Shown here piece after piece: positions 1-13,637 of a stretch of 64,000 nt of DNA (positions within the stretch are counted from its first letter, which is position 1; each line of letters starts with the position of its first letter). The notes beneath the pieces were generated by a model. It saw only the letters and a program-made list of their open reading frames with translations. It was not told the origin of the DNA and made no database searches. Source of the DNA: Ilyonectria destructans (Eukaryota > Ascomycota > Sordariomycetes > Hypocreales > Nectriaceae); contig JAHEWK010000002.1 in the NCBI GenBank assembly GCA_020740775.1, positions 2,852,001-2,916,000 on the forward strand. Direction: 5' to 3'. A program made the translations under genes and the position numbers.

Positions 1-1268
1 ACCTTAGGGTTATATTACTAGCTGTAGTAATTTCTTACTTAAGGAAATAGAGAGGTATACTAAAAGTCTTTATAGATACAGCATCCAATAGATCTCACTC
101 TAAACCTCTAATCCCTTTATCAGTATAACCTCTAAAGAGATAATAATTACCTAAGATATCTAATTAGATATCTGGAAACCCTCTAAGAGTAACGGAAGCA
201 AATATTATCCCACCCCTATCAGTTAAGTTAACTCTATTACTAACCCCAATATCCACTCTAACTCTAACTATAGCTACCCCAGCCTGAAATTTAAATCTCT
301 AGCAGCTTATCTCTAAGATAGTCAGTCTGGCAGGAAGAAACCAGATAAAAGGGCTATATATATCGTTCAAATAAATATTTACTGGTTGAAATATAATAGA
401 ATTTCTTTAAGAATTTAAGCTGTATATAAATAACTATAAAGTCCCGAATAACTAAAAAGCTGCCTACTTCTAGTAATATACCGACTAAAGTATTCTATAA
501 TAAGTTAAGTATATAATATACTTAAGCCTATAGCAGGAAGTAGTATAAAACCTAAAAACCACCTTTTAATTATAGAATTAAAACTAATTAGAAATACTAA
601 TTACTTACCTCAGCCGACTTAATACCACCCCTTTAATAATAAGAGATTATAACCTTATTTTATCCTGGATAAATAAGTATCTCTATCTCTATTAGATAAT
701 TAACCCTACAGACTAGAAAATATCCCTCTTATAATTATAAATATTATATAATATTATACTAAATAATATTATTATACCTCTATATAATTGCAGCCAGATA
801 ACCCCTAACGACCTAGCCAGTCTACCTTATAAATAGCTATTTAATTAGCTTAAGGGCCTATTGGATACTTAAGTAACCTTAATATATCGGACAGAAGGCA
901 ACCCCCCTTTAAGGGTTCTGCCCGACCTTATACAGTATAATACCCCAAGTCTACCTATATTTAATAATAACCCCCTTCCTACTGTATCTACACTAGAGGT
1001 ATTTATTCAACCTAAGGCCGAACTAAACAGTCAGATAGATACACTCTTATAGATATTCTAAGACCTTATAGTTAATATAGCGAAAAATATATAGATATAA
1101 GAAGAAAGTCTGGTATTCCTTTATAACCAGATTATAAGATAGCAGACTCAGGCCGGCCTGAGGAATATTACTATAAATACTATATATTTTAATATACCTA
1201 AGTAAATATATAATAAGTAATACTTTAAAATAAATATAATATAGGGGTATAATTAATATCCCTAATAC

Positions 1269-1310
1269 TGCTGGTACTATAAAGTAATAGGTTACTATCC
1301 TAATTAATAT
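1269..1310 (+). pseudogene. Mutated CCHC zinc knuckle of gag
   Basis: Fourteen codons show the spacing C-x2-C-x4-H-x4-C of a retroviral-type zinc knuckle. Only the first Cys (TGC) survives. The second and fourth positions are TAT (from TGT) and the His position is TAC (from CAC). All three differences are the transitions expected from RIP on one strand or the other, so the motif supports both the gag assignment and the mutation mechanism. Confidence 0.7.
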
Positions 1311-3772
1311 AAAGACTATATAACTAACTACTGGAAGGGATATATTAAATACTATATAAATAGAGGGATAGATTGAATCGGAAAGAAGAAAGCTTTTATC
1401 CCACTCAGGATAATTATATAGTATGCTAATAATTTGACTATTTAGAGACTACTAGTATAGTAGATTGAATACTTTCCGAACTTCTTTATATTTAGATAGA
1501 CTGCTAAGATCTGCAAGATAATATAAGACCTAAAGAAATAGAATATATTAATAATAGAAGTAGAGCAGTTAGCTAAGTATATAAAAATAGATTTTAAGAT
1601 ACCTATAGTATTAATTCTAACTAATATCTAAACAATAAGTATAGTTTTCTACTTAAATAGTATCTTTATTATAGAAGAAGGGGAGGAATTAAAAGAGGAA
1701 GATAAAATATCTATAGCTATCCGGACTAATAATATTACAGTAAATTCAGTTATAAAAAGGGTAAAAATAGAGGACCTAAAGGATAAACTGACAGCAGAAG
1801 TAAGTAATTAATTCAGACTACTTAATTATATATCAGCCAGAGATAGACAGATTGCAGGCAAGAAGTTCTCCACTAAGAAATACTATAATAAAGGATTTAA
1901 TAGAGAGAAAGCTTTAGTAAGTATATATAGATATATTAAAGAGGAGATATAGGGAAAGAAGGTATCTATCCCTATTTATTATCTAATAGCACTGGACTTA
2001 AATAATATTTTTATTATTACAGATGAATTTACAGTACTAGCAGAAGGTATTTTAAATATAAAGTTTATAGAATAAAAATCCTACCCTAAGGTATCTAAAG
2101 ATAATAGCCCTAAGGTTTATTCTATTTTTATTAAGGCACTATATCTTATAGAGGCTGACTATTTTTATAAAACTAAGATAGCTAGATATAGTATTAATAT
2201 AGTATAAATCCAATATAAGGAAAAAGCTATAATATATCTTGCAGAGGATTCCAAATTACTTCGGTATAAAGAATATTAGACTGAATTTAAGGGTATTACT
2301 ACTATTACTAACTTCAGTCTACCTCAGAAAGACCTTAATTGTAATTAAGCTTAATCCGACTTACTTAATCTAATACCTCTTTAAACTCTATTAAATCTTA
2401 TAAGAGATAACTATAAATAACGACTTATATATTACTAGAAGCTACTAAAGATAGTTATCCGACTAGATACTATAGATAGCTATAATATAGAAGCTCTACT
2501 AAATACTAAATTAGAAGGTAATATTATATTTAGTATTATTACTTAAAAGTATAAGTTACTATTTACCTCTATAAAGATATTTACTACCTTCTACTTAAAT
2601 AGTAAGATTAAAATACTAGAGGAGGTAGAAATATCTATCTACTTAGGTAATATATATATCCCTTAAAGGATATATATAGTGCCAGTAGGTATAGTATCAG
2701 TTTTTTTTATTCTAGGAATACCCTTTATATAAGCAGCTAGGGTTTTATTTGATTATATAACCTATAGCAGAGGGATATATATTAAATACCAATTTAGCAG
2801 TATTAGAGTGGTTATACTAGTTGCTAGTAGTATTTAATAGGAGATTTCTCTAGCTGATAGCTAAGGAACCTCTTATTAGAATGTAATTATTAATACTCTT
2901 TAAGGTCCTTTAGGATAAGTTATAAGCCTTAGAGGAAGATAATGATTCTTTGTCTATCTAATAGTTAGATAAAGAGACTGGGGAAGTAATTATATAACTT
3001 ATATATAAAGAAGCAATTAGGGTGTATATTTTAACTCTATCCGATACTAAAGATAAGCTAGATAGACTCTTTTAAAAGAAGAAAAAGAACTATACTAATA
3101 TTAATATTAGGGTTAATACTATATATAAGTAAAAAGGAGTAAAGATACACCCTAGGGATAATATCCCTTCGGATAGAAGTATCCCTAAGGAAGATTTCTT
3201 CTAGAAGGAGAAGAAGTAGAAAGAGGTATAGAGTCTTCTAGAGGTTAATAGTAAGTACTCAGAATATATTACAGCTAAATTCTTAACTATTAAAAAAGAA
3301 TCCCACCTCTATAGAGATAGATTGCAATAGATATTTAATTAAGTTAAAGGTACTCTTACTTCTAAAGAAATTAATATTCTACTTTAGATTCTTTATAATA
3401 GGAAGGTAGCTTTAGCTTGAACCTTTAAGGAATATAGAAGCCTAAACCTATTAGTTGCCCCTTCTTAAGTTATTAAAGTAGTAGAATATAATATCTGGCA
3501 AGCTAGAAGTATACCTATTTTAAAGGGCCTTAAGAAGAAGGTTATAGACCTACTTAAAATATATATTAAATGCAGAATCCTTAAGGAGTTTTATACCTCT
3601 TACTGTAACCTCTATATATTAATAGCTAAGAAAAATAGAGATATCTATTTAATTAATTTAGCTACTAGGATTAATTAGTATATAATCTGTAATAGGTTTA
3701 GCTCTTTTAGTACTAATAAATTTTCAGCAGATATAGCTATATGCAAAATACTGAGCTTATTAGACTTCTTTT

Positions 3773-3966
3773 TAGGATATAATTAAATCTCTTTAGACTC
3801 AAAAAGTAGGGATTTAATGATATTTTATATACCCCTAGGCTTACTCAGAATGTATATACTACCTTAAGGAGGAACTAACTCTATAGTCTAATTTTCTTAG
3901 ATTATCACTTAAATTCTCTATAACTTAATCCTAGATATATATTAAGCTTTTCTTAATAATATTATT
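3773..3966 (+). pseudogene. Reverse transcriptase core with catalytic DD changed to NN
   Basis: The reading frame gives GYN.ISLDSKSRDL, then IPLGLLRMYILP.GGTNSIV, then FLNNI at 3949-3963. Gypsy elements have FLDDI at this position. Both GAT/GAC codons have become AAT, so both catalytic aspartates are lost. Premature stops sit at positions where the family has Gln (TAA from CAA). Confidence 0.85.
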
Positions 3967-6199
3967 ATTAAGAGATCTATAGAAACTTTTAATAAGAAAG
4001 AAGCTATATTAGGTGTATAAAAGTATATTCTGATATATTTAATCAACCTGAATAAGATCCTTATTAATATTAAACTTTCTGGATATACTATTTCTAAAGA
4101 AAAGTTAAAGTGATGCCAGAAAATAATAGTAGTAGTAGGATATATCTATAGTATAAATAGAAGAAGCCCTAAAGAAGCTAAAGTTATTAAGATTAATAAG
4201 TAAAAGGATTGCTCTAATATTAGAGAGGTTAGATTCTTTCTAGGTATTATTAGCTACTATTAGTACTAAATTAAGTATTTTACTTAAATAGCTAAGCTGC
4301 TACTCCTTTTACTTAGAAAAGAAGTAGAATTTACCTAAGGTTCAGACTAATAAAAAGCTATAAATACCCTTAAGGCTTTTATAGTAGCCCCTCTAATTCT
4401 AATTATACTGGACTACTCTAAGGGAGCTAAAGAGGTAATTATAATAGTAGATATTAATCTGAATGGTTAGGGGTATATTTTAATATAGATTTTAGAAGGG
4501 AAAAGATACTTAATATACTTTAAATTCAGTCTATAGAGTTAGACAGACTGTAACTATAACACTATAAAGAGGGAATATAAAGGGATACTATATATATTCT
4601 GCAGATTGAGAAACTATATCTATAGGATAGTTTTTATTTTAGAGACTAACTTATAGATATTAATCTATTAACTAAACGGATAAGTAAATAATATCCCTGG
4701 TGCTATAATTATCTACTGGATTAGCTACCTTATATTATTTAACTTTACTATTAAGTATATCCCAGGCATTAGAAATACTATAGCCAACAGACTATTAAGA
4801 AAGAGAGCTGGACCCTTAGATACTTTAGATAAAGAAGCTAAAGGAGATATTAAAGACTTTATAGACGCCTAGCTAAATATAGTTACTATTAAGGACGATT
4901 TAATATAGATTAAAAAAGCCTATAACAGTAACTTCAGGATGCTAAGTAAATACCTACTGAACTTAAAGAAACCCACAAATATTATAAAGATATAATTTTA
5001 AATATTATAGAGGTTGGCTACCCTATACTTTATCTATAGAGGCAGAATATAGAGAAGACTAAATAACTAAAATAATAACCTCTTACTTATTATAGGTAAG
5101 AAACCTACTTAGAAATATCTAATTTAGTTATACTATATAGAAGGAGGCTATAAAGGATATAATATAACTTTAGCCTTACTGAAGAAAAGATACTAATAGA
5201 AGACTATATAGATAGATATCTATAAAGCTGTTTACTGCTGTCTGATATACTAAAGCTATATACTATAGTGGATAAGGGAAATAGCTATTCTAATATTATC
5301 TATATTCTCTATAGCTAAGGTATATTTTGATATTTAATTTCTTCTACTTAATTAAGATAAAAAGTACCTATTAGAGGGAAGATACAATCTAATTAGGTAG
5401 ATTGAAGTAGTTTCTCTTATAAAGCTAAATATAGATATAATAAAGTTATTTATCCAGATGATTATATACCGATTTAAAGTTATTATTATTGCTATTATTA
5501 ATAATAGAGTAGAAATAATAAAGGATTTTAAGACTATCTTAAAAGATATTAAAATTAGAGTAATATCTATATTAACCTATAATCCTTAGGCTAATAGTAT
5601 TATTAAAGTAGAATATACTGCTATTATTACTATATTAAAGAAAAAGACTACTAAAGAATCTATAAAGTGAGTTACTACTCTACCTAAAATCCTACTAGCA
5701 GATAGAGCTGCAATTTAAACCTTGTATAGCAGATTAATATTCTTTCTATTATATAGATAGAAACTAGTCCTTCTATTAGAAGTTAATATCCCTATATAGA
5801 GGGTTATTAACTGGGATAAGATAAAAATATCTAATTAACTGCTTAAGAAAAAAGTTAGAATTCTAGAAAGATAATAAGATAATATAGAAATAGTAAGAAT
5901 ATAGGTTATAGAGTATTATAAGAAACTTATAGACTGTACTAATAATAGTTATATAAGAAACCTTAGAAAAGAATACTTAAAGAAGGGTAATTTAGTGCTT
6001 AGATATAATATCAAAAGAAAGAGCAATATAAATAGAGTTATTAAGATATATTCTAAGTGGAATAGGCTGTTCTGTATTTATAAAAGAGGTCAGCTAGAAG
6101 TTAATTATCTTATTAATATTTTAAATAGAATTGCTATTATAGATTCTATATATAGTAACTAGCTAAAGAAGTTTATTAAGAATAATTAAGGATAGTAAA

Positions 6200-8000
6200 C
6201 CTTAATAATAGATATATCTAATAAGTACTTTAAAGAGGATAATACTGGTAAGGAAGTAGGAGAAGCAGATAATTAAGTGGATAGAGAGGAAGTTAATAAT
6301 AAGGAGGATATTAAAGAGAATAAAATAGAACTCTCTCTAAACCCAGAGTTAAGATAATACTTTAAGGTATACATTCTACAGATATTGGAATTTAATCTAT
6401 CTCAGTATACTATATACTAATTGCCAGCAATAATAAAGAATAGCTTTATATTAGTTGCTATTAGAGGAGGTAGTAAAGAGAGTTATAAGAACCTAAATTA
6501 AAGCTGGAAATAGTTACAGTAAGAATAATACTAAAAGCTTAAAAGAAGGATAAAGAATTTACTACTAAAGGTATAAGAAAGATATAGGTAATTAATTAGC
6601 CTAACTACCTAAAGAAAGAAGCTAAAAATATACTAATAAAGGCAAAAATAATAAAGAAAGTATAGATAATACCAATAGAGATTACAGTTAAAAGTTAAGA
6701 GCCTAAAAGCTATATTATTAATCTACTTCAGCCTTTTATTCTGCCTTAAAGATAGCCTATTTTAATAAAGAAGTCTTAAGTCCAGAAAGATTAAGAGAGC
6801 TAGAAATATAAGAATAGCTGGCCTTATTTATTAAACCTTACCCCTAGTTACTATCTGCTAAGGGTTTTACAGTAGTAAACCCACTAAGGGGATAGTTTAA
6901 AGGCCTATTATAAGGTTCTTTAAGCTAATATTCAGAAAGGTAATACTATTTATATAAATTATTACTACCTTAAATACAGTTAGTATACTGCCCGCTTATA
7001 AAGCCAGAAATTAACTAATAGATATAGAAGGGATATATAAAATACTTATAGTTTCTAGAGATATTTAAAGTATAGAATTAAATATAGTAAGAGCAGAAGA
7101 TTGAATTATTATCTCTATAGAAGGCAACTAAAAGAGCCTTAAAATAGATAATATAATTAAGAGTGCTAAAGATAATATACCTAAGGGGGTAACTAAACTC
7201 AATAGAAATATAGAGTGGATAGAGAGGTTAAAAAGCAGCTAAAATAGTCCCCTTCTTTAGTACCTTATTAATAAATTCACTCTATAACTAGAATACCCTT
7301 TAAGACTTATAAATATCCTTTGGGGAGATACTCCAGAAGGTAAGCTTAATATATAGTAAGGAGCCTAGGCAGTCTAAAGCCTTATAAGAGCAAACCCAGA
7401 CTTTAAGATATCACTTAAACTGCAAAAAGGTATTAATTAGACTAAGCTACTAGTAGAGAGAAGTTACTTACTAGAGAATACCTATTAGTTACCTAAAACT
7501 TAGGGGTAATAAAGATATTAGTATAGTTACCCTACTCTAAGAAAGTCTACTGAGAAAATTCATGGGAATTAATTTAATATTTAGCTAGAGTCTGAATATC
7601 GGGAAGATAGGTGTATTTCTTAGTGATAAGTATCTTAAGCTCTTAGGATAAGGTTATAAAGAAGGTGCCGGAAAGTAGAAAGTAAGATATAAGAAGAAAA
7701 AAGAAGGGAAATTTAAGGATCTATAAGGTGCTCTTTTTTTAGGCTTATAATCTTAAAGCCAGTAATTTACTTATAACTATACTGCTAAAGGCCTTAGGGT
7801 ATAGAGTCTTAAGATATAAATTAGAGTAAATAAAGAGAAAGTAGACTTTTAAGTTAATAGCTTAATAGAAAACTTAATATTATATACTTAGTAAATCTCT
7901 TTTTATTACTCTTATATAAGCCCTCTACTACTATTAAACTATTACCTTCTAACTAGATATTAGTATAATCTAATTACTAGTACTCTATATTTTCTTTTTA
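6200..8000. other. AT-rich RIP-degraded DNA, no recognisable gene
   Basis: There is no open frame of useful length and no domain I can recognise. The composition matches the gypsy relic upstream. It may contain that element's 3' end and flanking debris. Confidence 0.6.
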
Positions 8001-11000
8001 TAAATTTATAAAGTAAGCCTCTATTACTTACTATCTTTAACCCTCTAAAGAACAGTACTACTAAAAGCCTTATATTACCTATTTCTACTACTTAACATTA
8101 GAGTTAGATTGCTAACTACTTAATTAACTTACTTTAAAAGATCTAATACCAACTAGTAGAAATTATAGATATTAAGGTCTTATTCAGCTTAGAAACTACC
8201 TAAAAAGAAGAATACTATACCCTCTTTAGATATACCTATTAATCTGACTGATCCTCTTAAGATATTAAGCTATATCCAATCTGAGTAACTATAACCACTC
8301 TATAAGATAGCTAATAAACCTATTAGCCCTAAGGAATATAAGTTCCTTATAAGCAATAAGAATAAGTACTTTATCTTTAAAGTTACTTAAGAGGGAGGGG
8401 ATTAGTAATTCTATTATTAAGCTAAGTATCTTTACTTTTAGGATACAGCTAATATTCTTAATTGCCAGTCTGCCTTTTTCTAACTATATACTAAATAGTT
8501 ATATTAGGATAAAGCTAATTCTATATACCTATTACTTAAGTAAGATGCTAACTATTATAACTTCTGGAAAATTATTATATCTTAAAACTTCTTTCTAGAA
8601 GCTTAAGATAACTATATTAATAGTTAGACCTAAAGTAATTATTATTAGAATGTCTGAAAGTTCCTCTATAGAATATAGATAAAGCAGTAGGCTGGTAACT
8701 ATAATATTATCCTATTGCTTACTATAGTAACCTACAGTATAAGGGATATAGTAATAGCACCTAAAGACTGCCTTACTATTAATAATACTAACTTTTTTCT
8801 AAATTCAGCCTATAGTTCTATTAGATTAAATATCTTTCTTATAGCTAGAGTGGAGTATATTAAGTACCAGACTGTAATAGGGTATACCAGCTGTAAAGAT
8901 TTTTATACTGCTATATTTAATAAGAAGTTGGTTATTAGAGTTATTTACTATATAGATTATTAGATGGCCTTTATTTTTAACTGAAGTAAAATCTAGCTAT
9001 TTTACTATAATACTTAGAAAAAGAGCGCCAATAAATACTATAAAGCAGTCTATTTAGCTTTCTAAGAGATACTAGCCGACTATAAGCTGCTCTATAACTT
9101 TAATATTTACTGCCCTTCTATTACTCTATAACCTAAGTATTAGAAGTATAGCTACCTCTTAGTATTCCTACTAATAATTAATATATATAGTATAGTGGGA
9201 TTAAATTAGAAGCAGTTAATTAGATAGTTTACTATAAGCTGAATAAGAATTAATAGAATAATTAAGTCTATAGAAGATAAAAATACCTTAAGATAATATA
9301 ACTGGATTTTATACCTACTTAAGCCAGTAAATACTAAGGACTATAAGATACAGTTAATAAAGAAAGTAGTCAGTCTTCTTAAAGTAATAATCCTAAATAA
9401 AGTCAGTATTAAGAACTATATTTATAACTTCCCTATAGGCACTATAAAAATTAGAGGATTACCTAATACTATCTATATATAAATATAAGATATAATATCT
9501 CTACTAACCCACTAAGTATATACTTAGTATAGTAATTTTATACCCCTCTAATAGATAGAGTATAATAACTCTCTTTCTTATACTAAATATCAAATACTAG
9601 CTATTATACCTTCCTCCACTAAGATCTATTAATCAACTCTATAAGATATAATATAGCTAGTTACTATATTTATACCCCTTAGCAACTAGTTAATCCAATT
9701 ATATACTGACTGTAATAAGATAGTAGATATATCTAGCTTTAAGTATAGAGAGTTAGATACTAAAGTTAAGTATACTTCTCCAATAGGCTCTATTACTAAC
9801 TCTATAGAACCTCTTACTTCCGCCTTTAACTTCAGATTGCCTCTTACTTTAGTCTCTATTTTACTGGAGGAGACTATACCTAAGAAGATATCTACCTTAG
9901 GGTAGGAATTACTTATTCTTAGTAAAGATACTCTTAAGTAGAAAACTCTATTAGTAGATAAGATATCTACTTCTATATAAGAATTACTAATTTTTAGTAA
10001 AATACTAGCTAAAGGGATAACTACTATAGAGCCTCTATTCTTAAAGAAGCTACTTTAGGCTATAAATAATAACTATAAAGGGGTAATATTAACTGAGTTA
10101 GTAGCTATAACTATATAGGCTGGTTTTTAGAGTAGTCTATTAAATTTAAACAGACTATTAGATAATATAATAGAAGGGTAACTATAGAAAAGTAAGTTTC
10201 TTATAGACTTTTTTTATAGCACTCTACTAGCTACTATATCAGCAGGGTTACTTACTCTATCCTTAAATCTAATATTATCAGGTAATTTATCCTTTAGTAA
10301 GATAATATAGTTAATCAATCTAATTATATAGCTACTAGAGACTATTATAAAGAATAGAGCAGCCAGTAAGAATAACAGTAAGTTCTAGTAGTAGCTATAG
10401 GATACTAAGGAAATAGATATAGATAAAGAAGAGAAGATTATACCAGTAAGAACAGCCCGACCTATTCTAAACCCCACTCTAACTATTATAGGGGCGCTAA
10501 AGAGAAGGCTTACAGCTAAGGAAGAAGGGGCTGGATTAAGAGCCTTTAGTACTATCCACTATAGGCCTAAAGGGGAATAAATAGTTAGATTTACTTCTAA
10601 ATATTTAATCTTGCCGATAGTTCTAAGCCTAATAACTAGATACCTTAAGGAGACTGATATCTAGGCGACTAATATACTGGATAGCTTAATTAGCTTATTG
10701 CAGTAGCCTATTATTATTATAGCTGCCTATAGGCCCTTCCGATCTATACCTCCACTAATTTAGCCTATATACACTAAATAACTAGCTGCTTATAACCGAG
10801 ACTGCTAAAGCTAGCCTAATATAAGGGCGATAAAGAATTAGTAGTAGTCCCTTCTTTCTTAAAAGGAGGACTTTATAATAGAAGAGATAGAAATAGCTAA
10901 GAAGGTTATTAAAGAAGGTTTAGAGATAAGGAGGTAAGACTGGGAAATTAAAGATTTACTTACTACTGGAGAGGAACTAACTGTACTAAGGGATTTAATT

Positions 11001-11350
11001 ATTTACTTATTAGTTATAAATATATAACTAATAGTTCTTATTTATTTTATTTCAGTAAGTCTATTATATAACTTTAAGGTACTTAGAAATAAGTATAGAG
11101 TTATAGAGGAGGTTTATAATAGTACTAATAGATATACTAAAGTTTAATAATAGTAGGTCTAGCTTATTAAGACTAAATACTACTTAAAGAATCTACTTAG
11201 CCTTTACTAAAGAGGGTATACTTTTTTCCTTCTTTAATCTAATTTTTTAGGATAGTCTTTATTATTATCTTGCTATTTAAATAGCTATTATAGCAGCTCT
11301 TATCTCTTTATTCTTATTTCTTTAAGTTCTATTGTATTTAGAAGTATTTA
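8000..11350. mobile_element. Second RIP-degraded element, family not recognised
   Basis: Several plus-strand stretches still look protein-like when stops are read through. The best is 8715-8963, 82 residues open, containing SIRDIVIAPKDCLTINN. The frame continues past 8963 with stops of the TAG/TAA type. Other short stretches lie at 9410-9480 and 10440-10700. I could not assign RT, integrase, transposase or recombinase motifs. The degree of decay equals that of the gypsy relic, which is why I treat this as a second repeat rather than host genes. Confidence 0.4.
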
Positions 11351-12802
11351 ATTAAGTACTTTCTTATTTATTTTACTAGAATCCCTCTACTGGTCTTAGC
11401 TGTAGGACCTCCTTCTAACTTAAACTCTAGGGTATCTCAGACTCTTGCTGTTGCGGGCTCTATCTGCACTAAGTGTATCTCCCACTAACAAAATACTTTT
11501 CTTATTAAGTAATATTAATTTTAAATAGTATATACTTTAAAATTAATTAATTTTAAAGTACAGATAGATTAATAAGCTGATTTAGGCTGATTAATTATAT
11601 AGTATAAATATTAATAATATACTGTATTTTAGTATATAATTATAAGATTTTTATTAGAATTTATAAGCTATATTTTAAAGCTTAAAACTTAAAACTTAAA
11701 TTGTAAAGTAGTTATAAAGTTATATATTTACAGTTTTTAACAGTTATATTAAAATTACTATTTTACTATTATTAAATTATAATTTATATTACTTACTATA
11801 ATATTTTAATTTATTAAATTATATACTTTATATTTAAACTTACTCTATATCTTTAAGTTAAATTTAACTGTTATATTTTCTTTTTATTCTATAAGTAAAT
11901 TCTTTTTACTTTATATTACTTATTAAAAGTTTTATTTAACTATTAAAGATTTTAAGTTTTAAACTTTAATAATACTATTTTATATATTATTATCTTTTTT
12001 AATAAGAGAATTTAATATTTAAATTTACTGTATTTTTATTATATATATTATAGTTATTAAAGCTTAAATTTAAATTTTAAGCTGCTTTTTCTTTTTCTAT
12101 TAGAATTCTATTTAACCTTTTTAATTTATTTTAATTTTAATATCTAAATCTATAAATTTTATAACTTAATTTAATATCTTAAGATCTTTAATATTTATAA
12201 TAATTTATATTATTTAAATTTACTCTTTAGTTAATACTCTAGCTAATTAATATTTATACTAGCTTAATATAATATAAAAATTCTTTAAATTAAAGCTTAT
12301 ATATTATTTTATAAATAGTATTAATAAATACCTACTGCTTTTTAATTAACTATCTAACTTTAAAAACTTTAGTTAATATTAATAAAGTAGCTTTTTCTAT
12401 TTAAATAAATAATAAATTAATATAAATAATTTAATTTCTCTATAAATTTAATTTATTAATATTTTATTTTTTTTAGCTTTACTTAATATTATTAAATAGA
12501 TTAAAGCTATATAGTATTCTTAAATAGTATTAATCTCTTAATATTATTAAAAAAGAGATTATAGCTAAAAATAACTAATATAAATTTTTATTAAATACTT
12601 AAATAGAAAAAAACTTTTATATAAAAAACTAAAATTATTAAAACTTTAGTAGTTTTTAAATTAAAATTTAATTTAATATTAAAATTAAAATTAATATAAA
12701 AGTCTACTTAAGTAATAATATTATAATAGTAGCTATAAAATATTATTAAAATAAAGAAGCTAATAGCAGTAAATTTAAGTTATATTAATATTAAAAATAG
12801 TA

Positions 12803-12985
12803 TAATAGAAATTATAATATTAAAGCTTTATTATAATAACTTAATATTTATAGCAGCTAGTAGGTTATTAAAATAAAACATTAAATAATAATAGCAGTTA
12901 TTATACTAAAGCTATATATATATATCTATTATATAGTATAATACTGCTATTAAAAGCCTAAAGAACCCTTTATATAGCTTCTATA
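12803..12985 (+). repeat. Direct repeat copy 1 (about 183 bp)
   Basis: This segment reappears at 13307-13490. A core of roughly 60 bp (from the GCAGTTATTATACTAAAGC stretch onward) is identical between the copies. The outer parts differ mainly by A/G and C/T transitions, for example TTAAAA in this copy against TTAGAG in the other. Confidence 0.85.
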
Positions 12986-13306
12986 TAAAGACTATTCTAC
13001 CTCTAAAAGTAATATAGCTTTAGGCTATAAACTTATTTCTATACTATAGTAATATAGCTACTTAAAAGTCTAATATCTTTAAGCTTTAAAATACTAAATA
13101 AATAGAGACCTTTAAGAAATTAAAGATATAGAAGCTATCTCTTTAAGTCTATATTACTATACTATTAATAGTAATATACTATAGTATAGTACTGCTAGCT
13201 CTTATAAGCTTTAGCTTAATATAGTTATAAGATTTAGCTAACTCTTTTAGAGTTTAAACTGCTAACCTTCTATATAGCTAGAATCTGTAACTTATTATTA
13301 TAATTA

Positions 13307-13490
13307 TAATAGGAATTATAGTATTAAAGCCCTATTATAATAACCTAGTATCTATAGTAGCTAGTAGGCTGCTAAAGTAAAAGATTAAGTAATAATAGCA
13401 GTTATTATACTAAAGCTATATATATATATCTATTATATAGTATAATACTGCTATTAGAGGCCTAAAGGGCTCTTTATACAGCTTCTATAT
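13307..13490 (+). repeat. Direct repeat copy 2 (about 184 bp)
   Basis: This is the second copy of the segment at 12803-12985. It keeps more G and C (CCTAAAGGGC against CCTAAAGAAC), so copy 1 has suffered more RIP-type change. The 12-bp tandem array begins directly after this copy. Confidence 0.85.
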
Positions 13491-13493
13491 TAT

Positions 13494-13637
13494 ATTAACT
13501 AACTACTTAACTAACTACTTAATTAACTACTTAACTAATTACTTAACTAATTACTTAACTAACTACTTAACTAACTACTTAACTAACTACTTAACTAACT
13601 ACTTAACTAACTACTTAACTAATTACTTAACTAACTA
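13494..13637 (+). repeat. 12-bp tandem array (AACTAACTACTT)n
   Basis: About eleven to twelve head-to-tail copies of AACTAACTACTT are visible, several carrying AATTA in place of AACTA. The array starts right after direct repeat copy 2 and ends at ACTAAAGATATC. It is a minisatellite inside the AT block. Confidence 0.93.

Larger units (their letters stand above)
1000..6200 (+). mobile_element. RIP-degraded Ty3/gypsy LTR retrotransposon (gag-pol relic)
   Basis: A gypsy polyprotein can be followed on the plus strand once stops are read through. In order: a gag zinc knuckle near 1269-1310; a protease-like stretch near 2460-2800; reverse transcriptase near 3700-4250 (GYN.ISLDSKSRDL, then LP.GGTNSI); RNase H near 4380-4800, ending in IPGIRNTIANRLLRK; an integrase zinc region with a GHKG-like start near 5140; an integrase core piece TYNP.ANSIIK near 5575; and a C-terminal tail near 6060-6190. 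Nearly every Gln codon reads TAA/TAG, and catalytic Asp codons have become AAT, which is C-to-T and G-to-A change on both strands. The element is dead. Outer ends and LTRs could not be placed, so the limits are approximate. Confidence 0.88.
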
